From an uncultured Acidobacteriia bacterium (GTDB lineage Bacteria; Acidobacteriota; Terriglobia; Bryobacterales; Bryobacteraceae): DNA of 64,000 nucleotides. Both the position numbers and the translations under genes were made by a program. The notes below the pieces were generated by a model, which saw nothing but the letters and a program-made list of their open reading frames with translations, ran no database searches and was not told the origin of the DNA. Below are positions 44,916 through 53,900 of this stretch, in pieces. The stretch covers positions 62,001 to 126,000 of the forward strand of contig CAINNJ010000008.1 of the NCBI GenBank assembly GCA_903851195.1, written 5' to 3'. Position 1 is the first letter of the stretch. Every line of letters starts with the position of its first letter.

Positions 44916-44938
44916 GCCGGACGGCCTTGCATTTTTTT
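44914..44938 (+). terminator. Short rho-independent terminator after tesA
   Basis: Stem AGGCC/GGCCT (44914-44918 with 44923-44927) with a GGAC loop, then TGCA and seven T. The stem is short, but it sits directly at the tesA stop. Confidence 0.55.
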
Positions 44939-44984
44939 ATATCAATTTCCGGAACTTTGCATTACATTAATTAAAAGCCTGAAG

Positions 44985-45452
44985 ATGCAACTGTTCAACA
45001 GCAGCTCTGGGGAGAGTTCCCAACTCCGCGAACGTCCGTGGGACGTTGCGCGAATCTTACTGGCGGATTCCGATCCGGCCTCGCGTCTCACGCTCAAATC
45101 CCTGTTATCGGAAGCCGGCTACGGCGTGGACAGCGCTGCCACCGCGCGCGAGGCGATTGGAAAACTCGATGCCAATCAGTACCAACTGGTTCTGGCGGAT
45201 TTGCGGGCGGAATCGGACGAAGCGGGGGCGGGGCTTCTGGCTTATGCGCGCCGAAAGAAGTTCCGGCCGGCAACGGCTCTGATTAAGTGCGATCTTTGCG
45301 AGGTTAGTTCCGGCGTCGCCCGGACGGACTCCCTCGAATGCGTGGTGCGGATGAGCGACGAAAACGTGTCCGATCTGCTCACCGGCGTTGCCGAACTCCT
45401 CGGCCATCGTGCCGACCGAAGACTTCGGCAATCGCTGCTGCGGGTCAACTGA
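44985..45452 (+). CDS. Stand-alone response-regulator receiver-like protein
   Basis: 155 residues. After a polar 20-residue lead, a CheY-like fold is recognisable: acidic pocket ILLADSDPASR, likely phosphoacceptor Asp in LVLADLRAESD, and helix ARRKKF. The conserved Lys is plausible in TALIKCD, but the surrounding Cys residues and the last strand are atypical, so it may be a degenerate receiver. There is no output domain and no adjacent kinase. It is convergent with the PBP gene, 6 nt apart. Confidence 0.7.
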   Translation: MQLFNSSSGESSQLRERPWDVARILLADSDPASRLTLKSLLSEAGYGVDSAATAREAIGKLDANQYQLVLADLRAESDEAGAGLLAYARRKKFRPATALIKCDLCEVSSGVARTDSLECVVRMSDENVSDLLTGVAELLGHRADRRLRQSLLRVN

Positions 45453-45458
45453 CCGGAC

Positions 45459-46679
45459 TTAATGCGGAAAGGCGCTCGGCAGTAACGTCGCCGGAGTGAG
45501 CGGCATTGGATTCCGGAAGAACTGGGCGGAAGCCAGTTTTTTGTAAACATCCCCCGCAACGCTGGACGCCATGGATCCGATGGACGGCTTGCCGCCCGTC
45601 AGCATCACGACAACCACGAGTTTGCGCCCGGAGCCTTCGTTGAAAGATCCGAACCAGCCCAGGTGGGTCCGGCCTTCGCTGCAGGTGCCGGTTTTGCCCA
45701 GAATCTCGTCATCCTGTTTGGCCCGGCGGGCGGTTCCGAATTCGACGGCGCCGCGCATTCCGGGTTTCATATCGGGAATCAGCTTGCCGATATCGAGGTT
45801 CCGTTTCACCTGCGGCTGGAAGGTTTTGACGTCTTCCGGAGTCCGCGGATACTGCAGCCAGTAGAGCGTCCCGCCGTTTGCGACGGCACCCATCAGGGCA
45901 GCCAGCTCAAGCGGAGTCTGGGAAATCTCTTCACCAAAGCTGGTCAGCATGCCCATCCCGCCCTCTTTGGGTGGCGCGGGCGGGAAGTAGCCCGGATGCT
46001 CGCCTTCGATGTTCAGCCCCGCCTTTTCGCCGTAGCCGAACAGGCGTGCGTAATAGTTCATGCGCTCATAGCCGAGCTTGATACCAAGGTTCGCGAAGTA
46101 ATAGTTGTTCGAGTACGCCAAAGCATCGGTCAGATCCATGGAGCGCTTGCTGTAGAAGCGGGCCGGACTGGTTCTGTCGACCAGACCTTCCTTCAGCGCC
46201 GCAAGGCCAACCGAAACCTTGATGGTTGAGCAGGGCTGGAAGCCGCCGCCAAGAGCCAGTTGCTGGTTGACGATGGTCAGGATGCGTCCGGTTGTCGGGT
46301 CGGAAACAACGACCGAACCGTTGAACGGGCCAAGAGCCTCCACGGCAGCCTGACGGACCACGGGGTCCTCCCCTTCCGTCAGATCGCCGAGTGTGGAGTC
46401 TTTATAAGTAGGCTCATCCCAGGTCTGCACCCAGGCGCGCCGCCGGGGCGTGCGGGCCAACGACGCAGCCGCACCGGCCCTCGCCACCGTTGTTCTGCGA
46501 ACAACAGTCTTCGGGGATGCGCCGGAAGCCGCCTTCGCGGGAGAGGTTTTCGCGGCAGTTTTCACCGCCGCTTTCTTGCGGTGCTTCACCGGCGTGACCG
46601 CAAATGCGCCGACGCTCAGCGAGGCGAGCGCAACGGCGAGAACCACCAGGCGAATCGCGAGGTTGGAAGGGCTCTTCAT
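45459..46679 (-). CDS. Penicillin-binding protein, transpeptidase domain
   Basis: A 406-residue envelope enzyme. A TM anchor spans residues 7-28 (IRLVVLAVALASLSVGAFAV) and a basic Lys/Ala linker runs to about 80. The transpeptidase domain has S151-T-I-K, S190-N-N and K329-T-G, so all three active-site motifs are intact. It lacks the long N-terminal pedestal of class B PBPs, making it a minimal transpeptidase. It cross-links peptidoglycan or acts as a BlaR-like sensor; the former is more likely given the intact motifs and size. Confidence 0.87.
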   Translation of the reverse strand: MKSPSNLAIRLVVLAVALASLSVGAFAVTPVKHRKKAAVKTAAKTSPAKAASGASPKTVVRRTTVARAGAAASLARTPRRRAWVQTWDEPTYKDSTLGDLTEGEDPVVRQAAVEALGPFNGSVVVSDPTTGRILTIVNQQLALGGGFQPCSTIKVSVGLAALKEGLVDRTSPARFYSKRSMDLTDALAYSNNYYFANLGIKLGYERMNYYARLFGYGEKAGLNIEGEHPGYFPPAPPKEGGMGMLTSFGEEISQTPLELAALMGAVANGGTLYWLQYPRTPEDVKTFQPQVKRNLDIGKLIPDMKPGMRGAVEFGTARRAKQDDEILGKTGTCSEGRTHLGWFGSFNEGSGRKLVVVVMLTGGKPSIGSMASSVAGDVYKKLASAQFFRNPMPLTPATLLPSAFPH

Positions 46680-46817
46680 CTGGACCTTTTTACACGAAAG
46701 ACAGAGAACTGAGTTTACACGATGAGAGCGGATTCCGGGGAGCAGCCGGAACTTTCATTCTGTAACTTTCCGACTCGTTCGTCAAATGCATTGTGTCAAT
46801 CCGTTACAGAGAACGAC

Positions 46818-47567
46818 TCAGGCTGCGGTCCAGCCCCCGTCGATCGGCATCACTGCCCCGTTGACAAACGCGGCCTGATCCGAACAAAGATAGAGCGCGA
46901 GATACGCGATTTCGTCCGGCTTACCCAACCGGCCCACGGGTTGCCGCTGACTGAGTTCCGCGCGCACTTTGTCCTTCTCGTGGCTGTGATATTTCTCCAG
47001 ATAACCTTCCACGAACGGCGTATCGACCGTGCCCGGCGCGATGCAGTTCACCCGAATCTCCGTGGGGTAATCCACCGCTAACTGGCGAGTCATGGCGACC
47101 ACCGCGCCTTTGGTCCCGCAGTACGCGAAGCGCCTCTTCACTCCCACCAGACCGGCGACCGATCCGATGTTGACGATGCAGCCGTGCGCCGCGCGCAGCA
47201 GCGGCAGGCAGAACTTCGTAACCAGATATAAGCCGCGTACATTGACCCGGAAGATACGGTCGAAATCGTCCGCCTCCGTCTCCTCCACGCCGCCGACCAA
47301 GCCGATGCCGGCGTTATTGATCAGAATATCGAGCCGTTCGATGCCCCCGATTCCGGCGCGCACCGCCGACTCGTCTGTAATATCGAAGATGCGGTACGAA
47401 GCGCCGGGCAGTTCCGCGGCGAGCTTTTCGGCTTTCGCCTGGTCGATATCGACGATAATGACGTTGGCCCCGGCCGCTGCCAGGACGCGCGAGGTCTGTT
47501 CGCCGATGCCGCTGGCTCCGCCGGTCACAAGCGCTGTCCGACCGTCCACTCTAAAAGGTGTTCCCAT
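46818..47567 (-). CDS. Short-chain dehydrogenase/reductase (3-oxoacyl-ACP reductase-like)
   Basis: A 249-residue classical SDR. The cofactor motif is TALVTGGASGIGEQ with VIIVDID favouring NAD. NNAG, Ser in NIGSVAG and YCGTK give the catalytic residues. The tail PVGRLGKPDEIAYLALYLCS and VMPIDGGWTAA is typical. The start is ATG 47567, and the divergent glycosylase begins only 3 bp away. Substrate unknown. Confidence 0.92.
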   Translation of the reverse strand: MGTPFRVDGRTALVTGGASGIGEQTSRVLAAAGANVIIVDIDQAKAEKLAAELPGASYRIFDITDESAVRAGIGGIERLDILINNAGIGLVGGVEETEADDFDRIFRVNVRGLYLVTKFCLPLLRAAHGCIVNIGSVAGLVGVKRRFAYCGTKGAVVAMTRQLAVDYPTEIRVNCIAPGTVDTPFVEGYLEKYHSHEKDKVRAELSQRQPVGRLGKPDEIAYLALYLCSDQAAFVNGAVMPIDGGWTAA

Positions 47568-47570
47568 CGC

Positions 47571-48293
47571 GTGAATTGTAACAACGGCCTGCTCGTGTTG
47601 AACCGGAAGATCGTCGAATGCACGAAATGCCCCCGGCTGATCCGGCATTGCCGGGAGGTCGCGGCGATGAAACGCCGGGCTTATCAGGATTGGGACTACT
47701 GGGGAAAACCGGTGCCCTCCTTCGGCGATCCGGCCGCGCGGCTGCTGATTCTGGGCCTCGCGCCCGGCGCGCATGGAGCGAATCGCACGGGACGAATGTT
47801 CACGGGAGACCGTTCGGGCGATTTCCTGTATCGGTCCCTTCACCGCGCCGGATTCGCCACGCAGCCGGAGAGCCGCCGGGCGGACGACGGCGTGGAGTTG
47901 CGGGACGCCTGGATGACGGCTTCGGCGCATTGCGCTCCGCCCGATAACAAGCCGTCGCCGGCGGAATTGCGCAAATGCCGGCCTTACTTCGAACAGGAAC
48001 TGGAGCTACTCACCAATCTCCGCGTGGTGGTGGTGCTGGGGCGCATCGCGATGGATACCTACCTGGGCGTGCTGAAAGCCCAGGGAGCGGTCTTCCGGCG
48101 CGCGGATCTTCCCTTCGGCCACAATGTGCTGCACCAAACCGCACCGGGCGCTCCGCTGCTGCTGTGCTCCTATCATCCGAGTCAGCAGAACACCTCCACC
48201 GGCAAGCTGACGCAGGAGATGCTCGACGAGTTGTTCCTGCGCGCGGCCGAGCTTATTCGATCCGGACCAGATCCCGCTGTATTTCGCCCGTGA
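47571..48293 (+). CDS. Uracil-DNA glycosylase, family 5 (UDGb) type
   Basis: A 240-residue base-excision repair enzyme. Four Cys (17, 20, 121, 136) fit the [4Fe-4S] pattern. Motif A GLAPGAHGANRTGRMFTGDR and motif B SYHPSQQN match family 5, in which motif A lacks the polar catalytic residue of other families. The GTG at 47571 lies 3 bp from the divergent SDR start, and a slightly later GTG or TTG is possible. The 3' end overlaps the convergent M24 peptidase gene by 41 nt. Confidence 0.9.
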   Translation: MNCNNGLLVLNRKIVECTKCPRLIRHCREVAAMKRRAYQDWDYWGKPVPSFGDPAARLLILGLAPGAHGANRTGRMFTGDRSGDFLYRSLHRAGFATQPESRRADDGVELRDAWMTASAHCAPPDNKPSPAELRKCRPYFEQELELLTNLRVVVVLGRIAMDTYLGVLKAQGAVFRRADLPFGHNVLHQTAPGAPLLLCSYHPSQQNTSTGKLTQEMLDELFLRAAELIRSGPDPAVFRP

Positions 48294-49416
48294 CCATGGC
48301 GCTGCCCGCGCGCACGAACATGTTCACTTCGGACCGAATGCCGAACTCAGGGAGATAGATACCGGGCTCGATGGAGAACAGCGAGCCCGGCAGAATGCGG
48401 CGGTCGTCATGCGTTTCGAGGTTGTCCATATTGGCGCCGGTGCCGTGGACTTCCTCGCCGATAGAATGCCCCGTCCGATGGACGAAGTAGTCCGCGAAAC
48501 CTTTCGATTGCATATAGGCGCGGGCGGCGTCGTCTACTTCGAAACCGCGCAGGTCGTGCCCGGCGGCGATGGATTGTTCTACCTTTTCGATAGCCGCGTC
48601 ACGGGCTCCGCGCACGGTCTCATAGACGTTGCGGACGCGGTCCGTCGGGGCGCCGCAGAAGCCGGTCCAGGTGATGTCGTAGTAGACGGCGCCGGGCTGG
48701 TCGAGTTTGGCCCACATGTCGAGCAACACCACGTCGCCGGGGCGGATGGGGAAATTGGTTTCGATGCGGGGCTCGTAGTGCGGATCGCCGGCATGTGCGT
48801 TGACGCCGACGATAGGACTGTTGTCGGTGACCATGCCGCCCTTGCGGAACTGCTCGAGAATCCAGTCGCGGACGGTGACTTCGTCGATGCCGGAGGAGAG
48901 TTTTTCGGCGATCAGGCGGAAGGCGCCTTCGCGGATGCGATCGATACGGCGGCCGGCTTCGAGGTGGGTCGCGAACTGTTCTTCCGTAAGCGTGGCTTCG
49001 AAGATCTGGATGAGTTCGGCGGAACTGACCACTTCCACGCCGCATTCCCGTACCAGTTCGACCGTGCCGGCATCCACCATGGAAACGTAGGGAACCGCGC
49101 AGCGCGGCGAGTACTGCATGGCCACGCGCTTCATGCCGCGGAGCAGGCGCGCGATGTGCGCGTGTTGTTCCTGCCAGCGGGAGTAGCGGAGTTTCTCGCC
49201 GGGCAGAACATCGAGCGTGGCGGCCTCAATGTTGTGAACCACGCCCAGAGGTTCGCCTTCGGCGGGAATCATGTAATACCAGCGGCGCGTGACGTGCTTT
49301 TTGGGGTCGACGCCCAGCACGCGATAGGCGAGAAGGTCACGCTGGTGGTGATCGAAAAAGAGCCAGCCGTCCAGCTGTTCCCGGCGCAGAGCTTCCTGGA
49401 TTTTAGCGATGTCCAT
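48253..49416 (-). CDS. M24 family metallopeptidase (Xaa-Pro aminopeptidase-like)
   Basis: 387 residues. The N-terminal creatinase-like domain (about 1-140) is followed by a pita-bread domain with the five metal ligands visible: Asp in VVLLDMWAK, Asp in YYDITWTG, His in HRTGHSIGEEVHG, Glu in FSIEPGIYL and Glu in IRSEVNMF. It cleaves N-terminal residues before proline or acts on small substrates. The start is ATG 49416, overlapping the DUF167 gene by 14 nt. Confidence 0.92.
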   Translation of the reverse strand: MDIAKIQEALRREQLDGWLFFDHHQRDLLAYRVLGVDPKKHVTRRWYYMIPAEGEPLGVVHNIEAATLDVLPGEKLRYSRWQEQHAHIARLLRGMKRVAMQYSPRCAVPYVSMVDAGTVELVRECGVEVVSSAELIQIFEATLTEEQFATHLEAGRRIDRIREGAFRLIAEKLSSGIDEVTVRDWILEQFRKGGMVTDNSPIVGVNAHAGDPHYEPRIETNFPIRPGDVVLLDMWAKLDQPGAVYYDITWTGFCGAPTDRVRNVYETVRGARDAAIEKVEQSIAAGHDLRGFEVDDAARAYMQSKGFADYFVHRTGHSIGEEVHGTGANMDNLETHDDRRILPGSLFSIEPGIYLPEFGIRSEVNMFVRAGSAMVTGEIQRDLVRIE

Positions 49417-49681
49417 GCGTACCGAGAATAGCGCGTTCCAGTTGTTCGGCATCCACGCCTTCGATCTCGATAATCTTGGCAGGCGAAGTGTGGCCGGTAA
49501 CGATTCTTACTGCCGCCGCGGGAATAGAAAGCAGTTTGGCGAAAAAGCGCAGAATCGCCTCGTTCGCTTTGCCGTCCACGGGCGGGGCGGCGACCTGCAG
49601 TTTCCAGGCGTCGCCGAGTTTGCCGCTGAATTCCGTCCTGCGTGCGCCGGCGCGCACTTTAAGCGAGAGGCGCGTTTTCAT
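49403..49681 (-). CDS. DUF167 (YggU) family protein
   Basis: A 92-residue member of the YggU fold. The family signature VAAPPVDGKANEAILRFFAK and the IVTGHTSPAKIIEIEG strand are intact. Function unknown. The ATG at 49681 lies within the 3' end of the wzt-like gene (23-nt overlap), and its stop lies within the M24 start, so all three are in one tightly packed transcript. Confidence 0.88.
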   Translation of the reverse strand: MKTRLSLKVRAGARRTEFSGKLGDAWKLQVAAPPVDGKANEAILRFFAKLLSIPAAAVRIVTGHTSPAKIIEIEGVDAEQLERAILGTHGHR

Positions 49682-50888
49682 GCACTCCGGTTTTGTGCCA
49701 CTGGACGGTGGCGCGAAGATCGGTGACGCCGGCGGCCTGGCGGCGCGCGAGAACGTCGAAGGTGAGCACGTCGTCCAGCCAGTCGTGACTGGAGCCATCC
49801 AGATACTGCGTCGCGACGGTGACGGTGTACTGGTGGGGGGTCAGCCAGCACTCGAAGGAGAAATCCACGGAGAGTTCTTCGCCGGGGTCGAAACGGCCGA
49901 GATCGATCTGCTCGATCTTCGTGTTGGTGCCGTAGATATCCATGCCGATACGGTTGCGGATGAGGATGCCGACCATCGGCTCGGCGCGGTGGTGGTTGAA
50001 GGCGGCGCGAACGCGGATCGTGATGCGCTCGCCGCTGGAGACGACGCCCACCTCGCGGCCGTTTTCGTCGAGGAGGAGCACTTCGAGGATCTCGCTGGTG
50101 CCGTCGCCGTGGCGGTTGCTGGAGGGCAGAATCGTCTTGCGATCGGTCTGGTCGTAGGCTTTCTGACGTTCGAGGACCAGACCGATGTACTTGTCGATCA
50201 CGTGCTTCGGTTCGCCTTCGGCCTGAATGCGGCCGTCGAGCAGAAAGATCGCACGATGCGAAAGCTGTTTCACCAGGCCGAGATCGTGCGAGACGAACAG
50301 CACCGTGGTTTGTTTGTCGCGCAGTTCTTCGAACTTCCGGATACAGCGATTGGCGAAAACGGCATCGCCGACGGCAAGGGCTTCGTCGACGATCAGGATG
50401 TCAGGGTTCACGTGAATGGCCGTGGAAAAAGCGAGGCGGACGTACATGCCGCTGGAGTACTCTTTCACGGGGCGGTGAATGAACTCGCCGATCTCCGCGA
50501 AGGCTTCGATGGCGGGCAGATTCCGGGACATCTCCGCGCGGCTGATGCCCATGATCTCGCCGTTGATGAAGATGTTTTCGTGGCCGGTGAATTCGGGGTT
50601 GAAGCCCGCGCCCAGTTCGAGAAGCGCGGCGATACGGCCGCGCGCGACCACTCGGCCGGTGGTGGGCTGCAGAATGCCGCTGATGACCTGCAGGAGAGTG
50701 CTTTTGCCGCAGCCGTTCGGGCCCACCAGGCTGACGATCTCGCCGCGTTCGACGGTGAACGAGATATCGCGCAGCGCCCAGAAATCGCGATATAACGGGG
50801 CGCTGCGGAAGGGATTCAGTTCGCGAATCCGGTCAAACGGCGTTTTGTAGAGTCGGTAACGTTTGGAAACGTTTTGAACCAGCAGCAA
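49659..50888 (-). CDS. Wzt-type ABC transporter ATP-binding protein with C-terminal carbohydrate-binding domain
   Basis: 409 residues. The ATPase part has Walker A GPNGCGKST, signature YSSGMYVRLAF, Walker B ILIVDEALAVGD and VSHD. The C-terminal domain from about residue 255 (SEILEVLLLDENGREVGVVS, GERITIRVRAAF) is the beta-sandwich by which Wzt proteins recognise O-antigen or other glycan ends. Such ATPases pair with a Wzm/KpsM-type permease, and none is visible. The TTG start follows the phage hub stop by 18 bp with TACACT 5 nt upstream, so it may have its own promoter. Confidence 0.88.
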   Translation of the reverse strand: MLLVQNVSKRYRLYKTPFDRIRELNPFRSAPLYRDFWALRDISFTVERGEIVSLVGPNGCGKSTLLQVISGILQPTTGRVVARGRIAALLELGAGFNPEFTGHENIFINGEIMGISRAEMSRNLPAIEAFAEIGEFIHRPVKEYSSGMYVRLAFSTAIHVNPDILIVDEALAVGDAVFANRCIRKFEELRDKQTTVLFVSHDLGLVKQLSHRAIFLLDGRIQAEGEPKHVIDKYIGLVLERQKAYDQTDRKTILPSSNRHGDGTSEILEVLLLDENGREVGVVSSGERITIRVRAAFNHHRAEPMVGILIRNRIGMDIYGTNTKIEQIDLGRFDPGEELSVDFSFECWLTPHQYTVTVATQYLDGSSHDWLDDVLTFDVLARRQAAGVTDLRATVQWHKTGVHENAPLA

Positions 50889-50906
50889 ATTCCAGTGTAG
50901 CGGCCT

Positions 50907-53900
50907 TCAGAGAGTCATGACGAGCGTCAGATCGCTGCCTGGATTGGTGGTGCCGACGCCGGTCACGTCGAGACTCAGTTCGTCACCGGCATGCAGGGGC
51001 GGCAGTCCGAAACCGCTGACGCTGCCGGATATGGTGGCGCCGGGATCGAACTGGATGGTCGCGTAGGGAGCGCTGTTGAGATTCAATTGAAGCGTGACGC
51101 CGGCTCCGGCCGAGGGCGTTCTGAGCACGCCGTAGATCGCGCCGACGGCCCGGTCGGCGTCGACAATTACGTTCGGCGCGGCGCCGGTCTGAATCGCGAG
51201 ATAGCCGGTGATCTGGAACGAAAACTGGCCGCCGCCGAGGGTGCGCAGACCGGAATCGTTCGTGTGCGTAAACTGCTGAAACGCGGCAGGGCCGTTGCCG
51301 ATCGCGTTCGTCATGTAAGCTTCCGCCGAAGCGACGCGCACGCCGGGCAATTCCAGACTGCCTTTCCAGTCGCCGCTGGAAGGGGAGCCGAAAAAATTCC
51401 GGATAAACGGGAAAATTGCGATCTTTTCCTTCAGGACGTACACGGCGGCGCCGGGGCTGTGGTCGGCGGCGGTGGTGGCGTGGCGTCCGCGCTGCACGAT
51501 CGTGTTCCCGGCCGCGTCTCTGCCCTGGGTGAGCAGAACTTCGCGGTCGATCTGGACATAGGTACCGGAATCCAGCGCTGCGGCAGGCAGCGGAACGGCG
51601 AGATCGGCGGCGGCAATTGCGGCGGTGGTGGCGAGCGGAGAGTCGCCGTGGATTTCATCGTAATAGTGAATCCGGAAGGTGCCTGCGACCACGCTGCGGG
51701 TATTGGTAACGTCCGTGAAGGAAACGCCGAAATCGAGCACCCCGCCCCGTGAAGACGAGACGCCGGCGGCAAAGACGGGTGCAGGCGGCACATCGTGATC
51801 CGCCAGAAGCGCGCCGGACTGCCCGATGGTCCAGCGGGTCAGCGGAGAGAGTTCGTAAGCGGCTTCGATATTGCCGGCATTGGCCGCCCGTGCGGAAAGA
51901 TGGATCGTTGCCCCCAGCCGCTCCGGGACGGTGACGGGCAGCGGACTCGCGGGGCCGGATGCGGCGGGGCGCCACGCATTTTCGCAGACCACAAACCGCG
52001 TGGTGGCGTCGGGAGCCGGAACCCACGGATCGTTCACCGTGATGACGTTTCCGTCGTTCCCTGCGATGGTTCGCTCTTGTCCGGCTCCGGCGCCGCTGGT
52101 GAGCCGCACCGTAGCGCCGGCGTACTGGTTCGCCTGCAGGCTGAGAATCGAATTGCCGACGCTGTTGGCCGAATGGGTCGTTGCCGCCGTTTCCGGCAGC
52201 CATTCCCAGCGCCAGTAGAGGTTCACGTGATCGAATTGCGGATCGGGCGGCAGCAGGGCTGTGTACAGCAGACCAGTGTCCGTAAACGTAGCCGCCGGCG
52301 ACTGACCAGAGGCGATGCGAAGTAACTTGCGCGCATCCGTTCCGCGATACACGTGAAAAGCCTGGGCGCCGGAAGGAAGGCCGATGCCCAGCAGCGTCAC
52401 GGTATTGCTATCGGCGCCCGGCGGTACGGCGGCCTGCACGACGAACGAGAGAGGACTTTCGCCGCCGTCCGTATCGATTGCGCTCACGGCGTAGAAAAAG
52501 TTCGTGCCGCCGGCAAGAGTTCCCCCTGGTGTTTGCACTGAGGCCACCAGCCCGACGAGCGGAGCCACCAGCGAGCCTCGCTGTCCGGCCTGCGTCGAAA
52601 ACGAAACATCCAGCTCCACGCTGGCGGAGCCGTCGCTGCCGGAAACTTCCGTTTCTTTGACGCCCAACTGCAGCGCGCCGTTCGCGTCGGCAATCACGCC
52701 TCCCACCGGCGCGGGCAGGCCCGGGCCCTGACCCGATTGCCAACCGCGACCGCCGAGGATTCCGGTCACCGTGTCCGGGTACCAGTCGTCGTTATGAATC
52801 TGCGCGGATATGACGGCGGTGCGGAAGCCGGATCCGGGCGCAATCTTCAGGATGCGAAAGGGCGTTCGCGCCAGGTTCTCTTTGAGATACGTGACGGTAA
52901 TCAGATCTCCGGGCATCAGGCCCAGCGCTTTCACGCTGGTTTCGAACTCGATGAACCGGTTGCCTTCCACGCCGCGGTTCAGGCCGAGCAGCAACATCCG
53001 GGTGGCCTGATGAAAGGTGGAAATGCCGGCGGCATCCGCGACCGCAGCCACCTCCTGACCGCAAAGATCGGCATCGTCTCCGTCGCTCAGCGAGAGGCTG
53101 TCCTGCTGGTACTGATTGAAGCTGTCCTGAAACTCCACCGACAAACGATTCGGCGTGTCCTGCGCGTTCTTCGACCACATCCGGACACTGGCGCTGCCGT
53201 CCGGATTGCGGGCGATGGAGCCGCTGTCGAACTCGTAAGCCGGCCATCCCCCGTTGAACGGATTCGCCGCGTTACTGCCTGCGGGTTTCACGGGCTGCTG
53301 CAGCGCGAACGTATTCTCGACGCGCGCTTCCAGCTTTCCGGCCGTATTCAGCACCAGGTAGACGCGCGAAGCGTTCCTTATCGCGCGGACCACCTCCCCC
53401 GAACTGCGCCGCTGCTTCAGCGCCATATTGCACTGGAAGCGCGGGATTTGGACCGAGCCACCAACCGGATCCTGGGCGCTGATGAGTTCGCCGACATAAG
53501 CGGCGGCTCGCGCGAAACTGGGCGTATCGAGTTCATCGAGCGCGAACCCGCTGCGCCGCAGGATGTCGAGAAGAACCCACGCGGGATTGTCCGATAGCTG
53601 TTCGCCCAGCGAATTCCCCGCGGCATCGAACTGTTCCAGCCGCAGCCCCTGCATCAGAATCTGCACCGAAGGCAGCGACGTGCCATCGTTGATCCGGTTC
53701 GGCACCACCACCGATAAACACGCCATGCTGCCGTAGGGATCGCCCAGCGCCACGCCATGACCGTCCGTGAAATTCGGATCCTGCATGCCCACCCGCGTGC
53801 CGGGCGTAATGACATTGAACCAGCCCGTGGCTGTCATGTTCATGCCGGAAATGCCAAGCGGAATCTCGATGTTATTGACCAGAACCTTGAGAATTCCCTG

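Noticed and set aside
46759-46810. 8-bp inverted repeat (TCTGTAAC...GTTACAGA) between the PBP and SDR genes
   Set aside because: Arms are 36 nt apart with no T-run or known operator pattern; expected by chance at this length.
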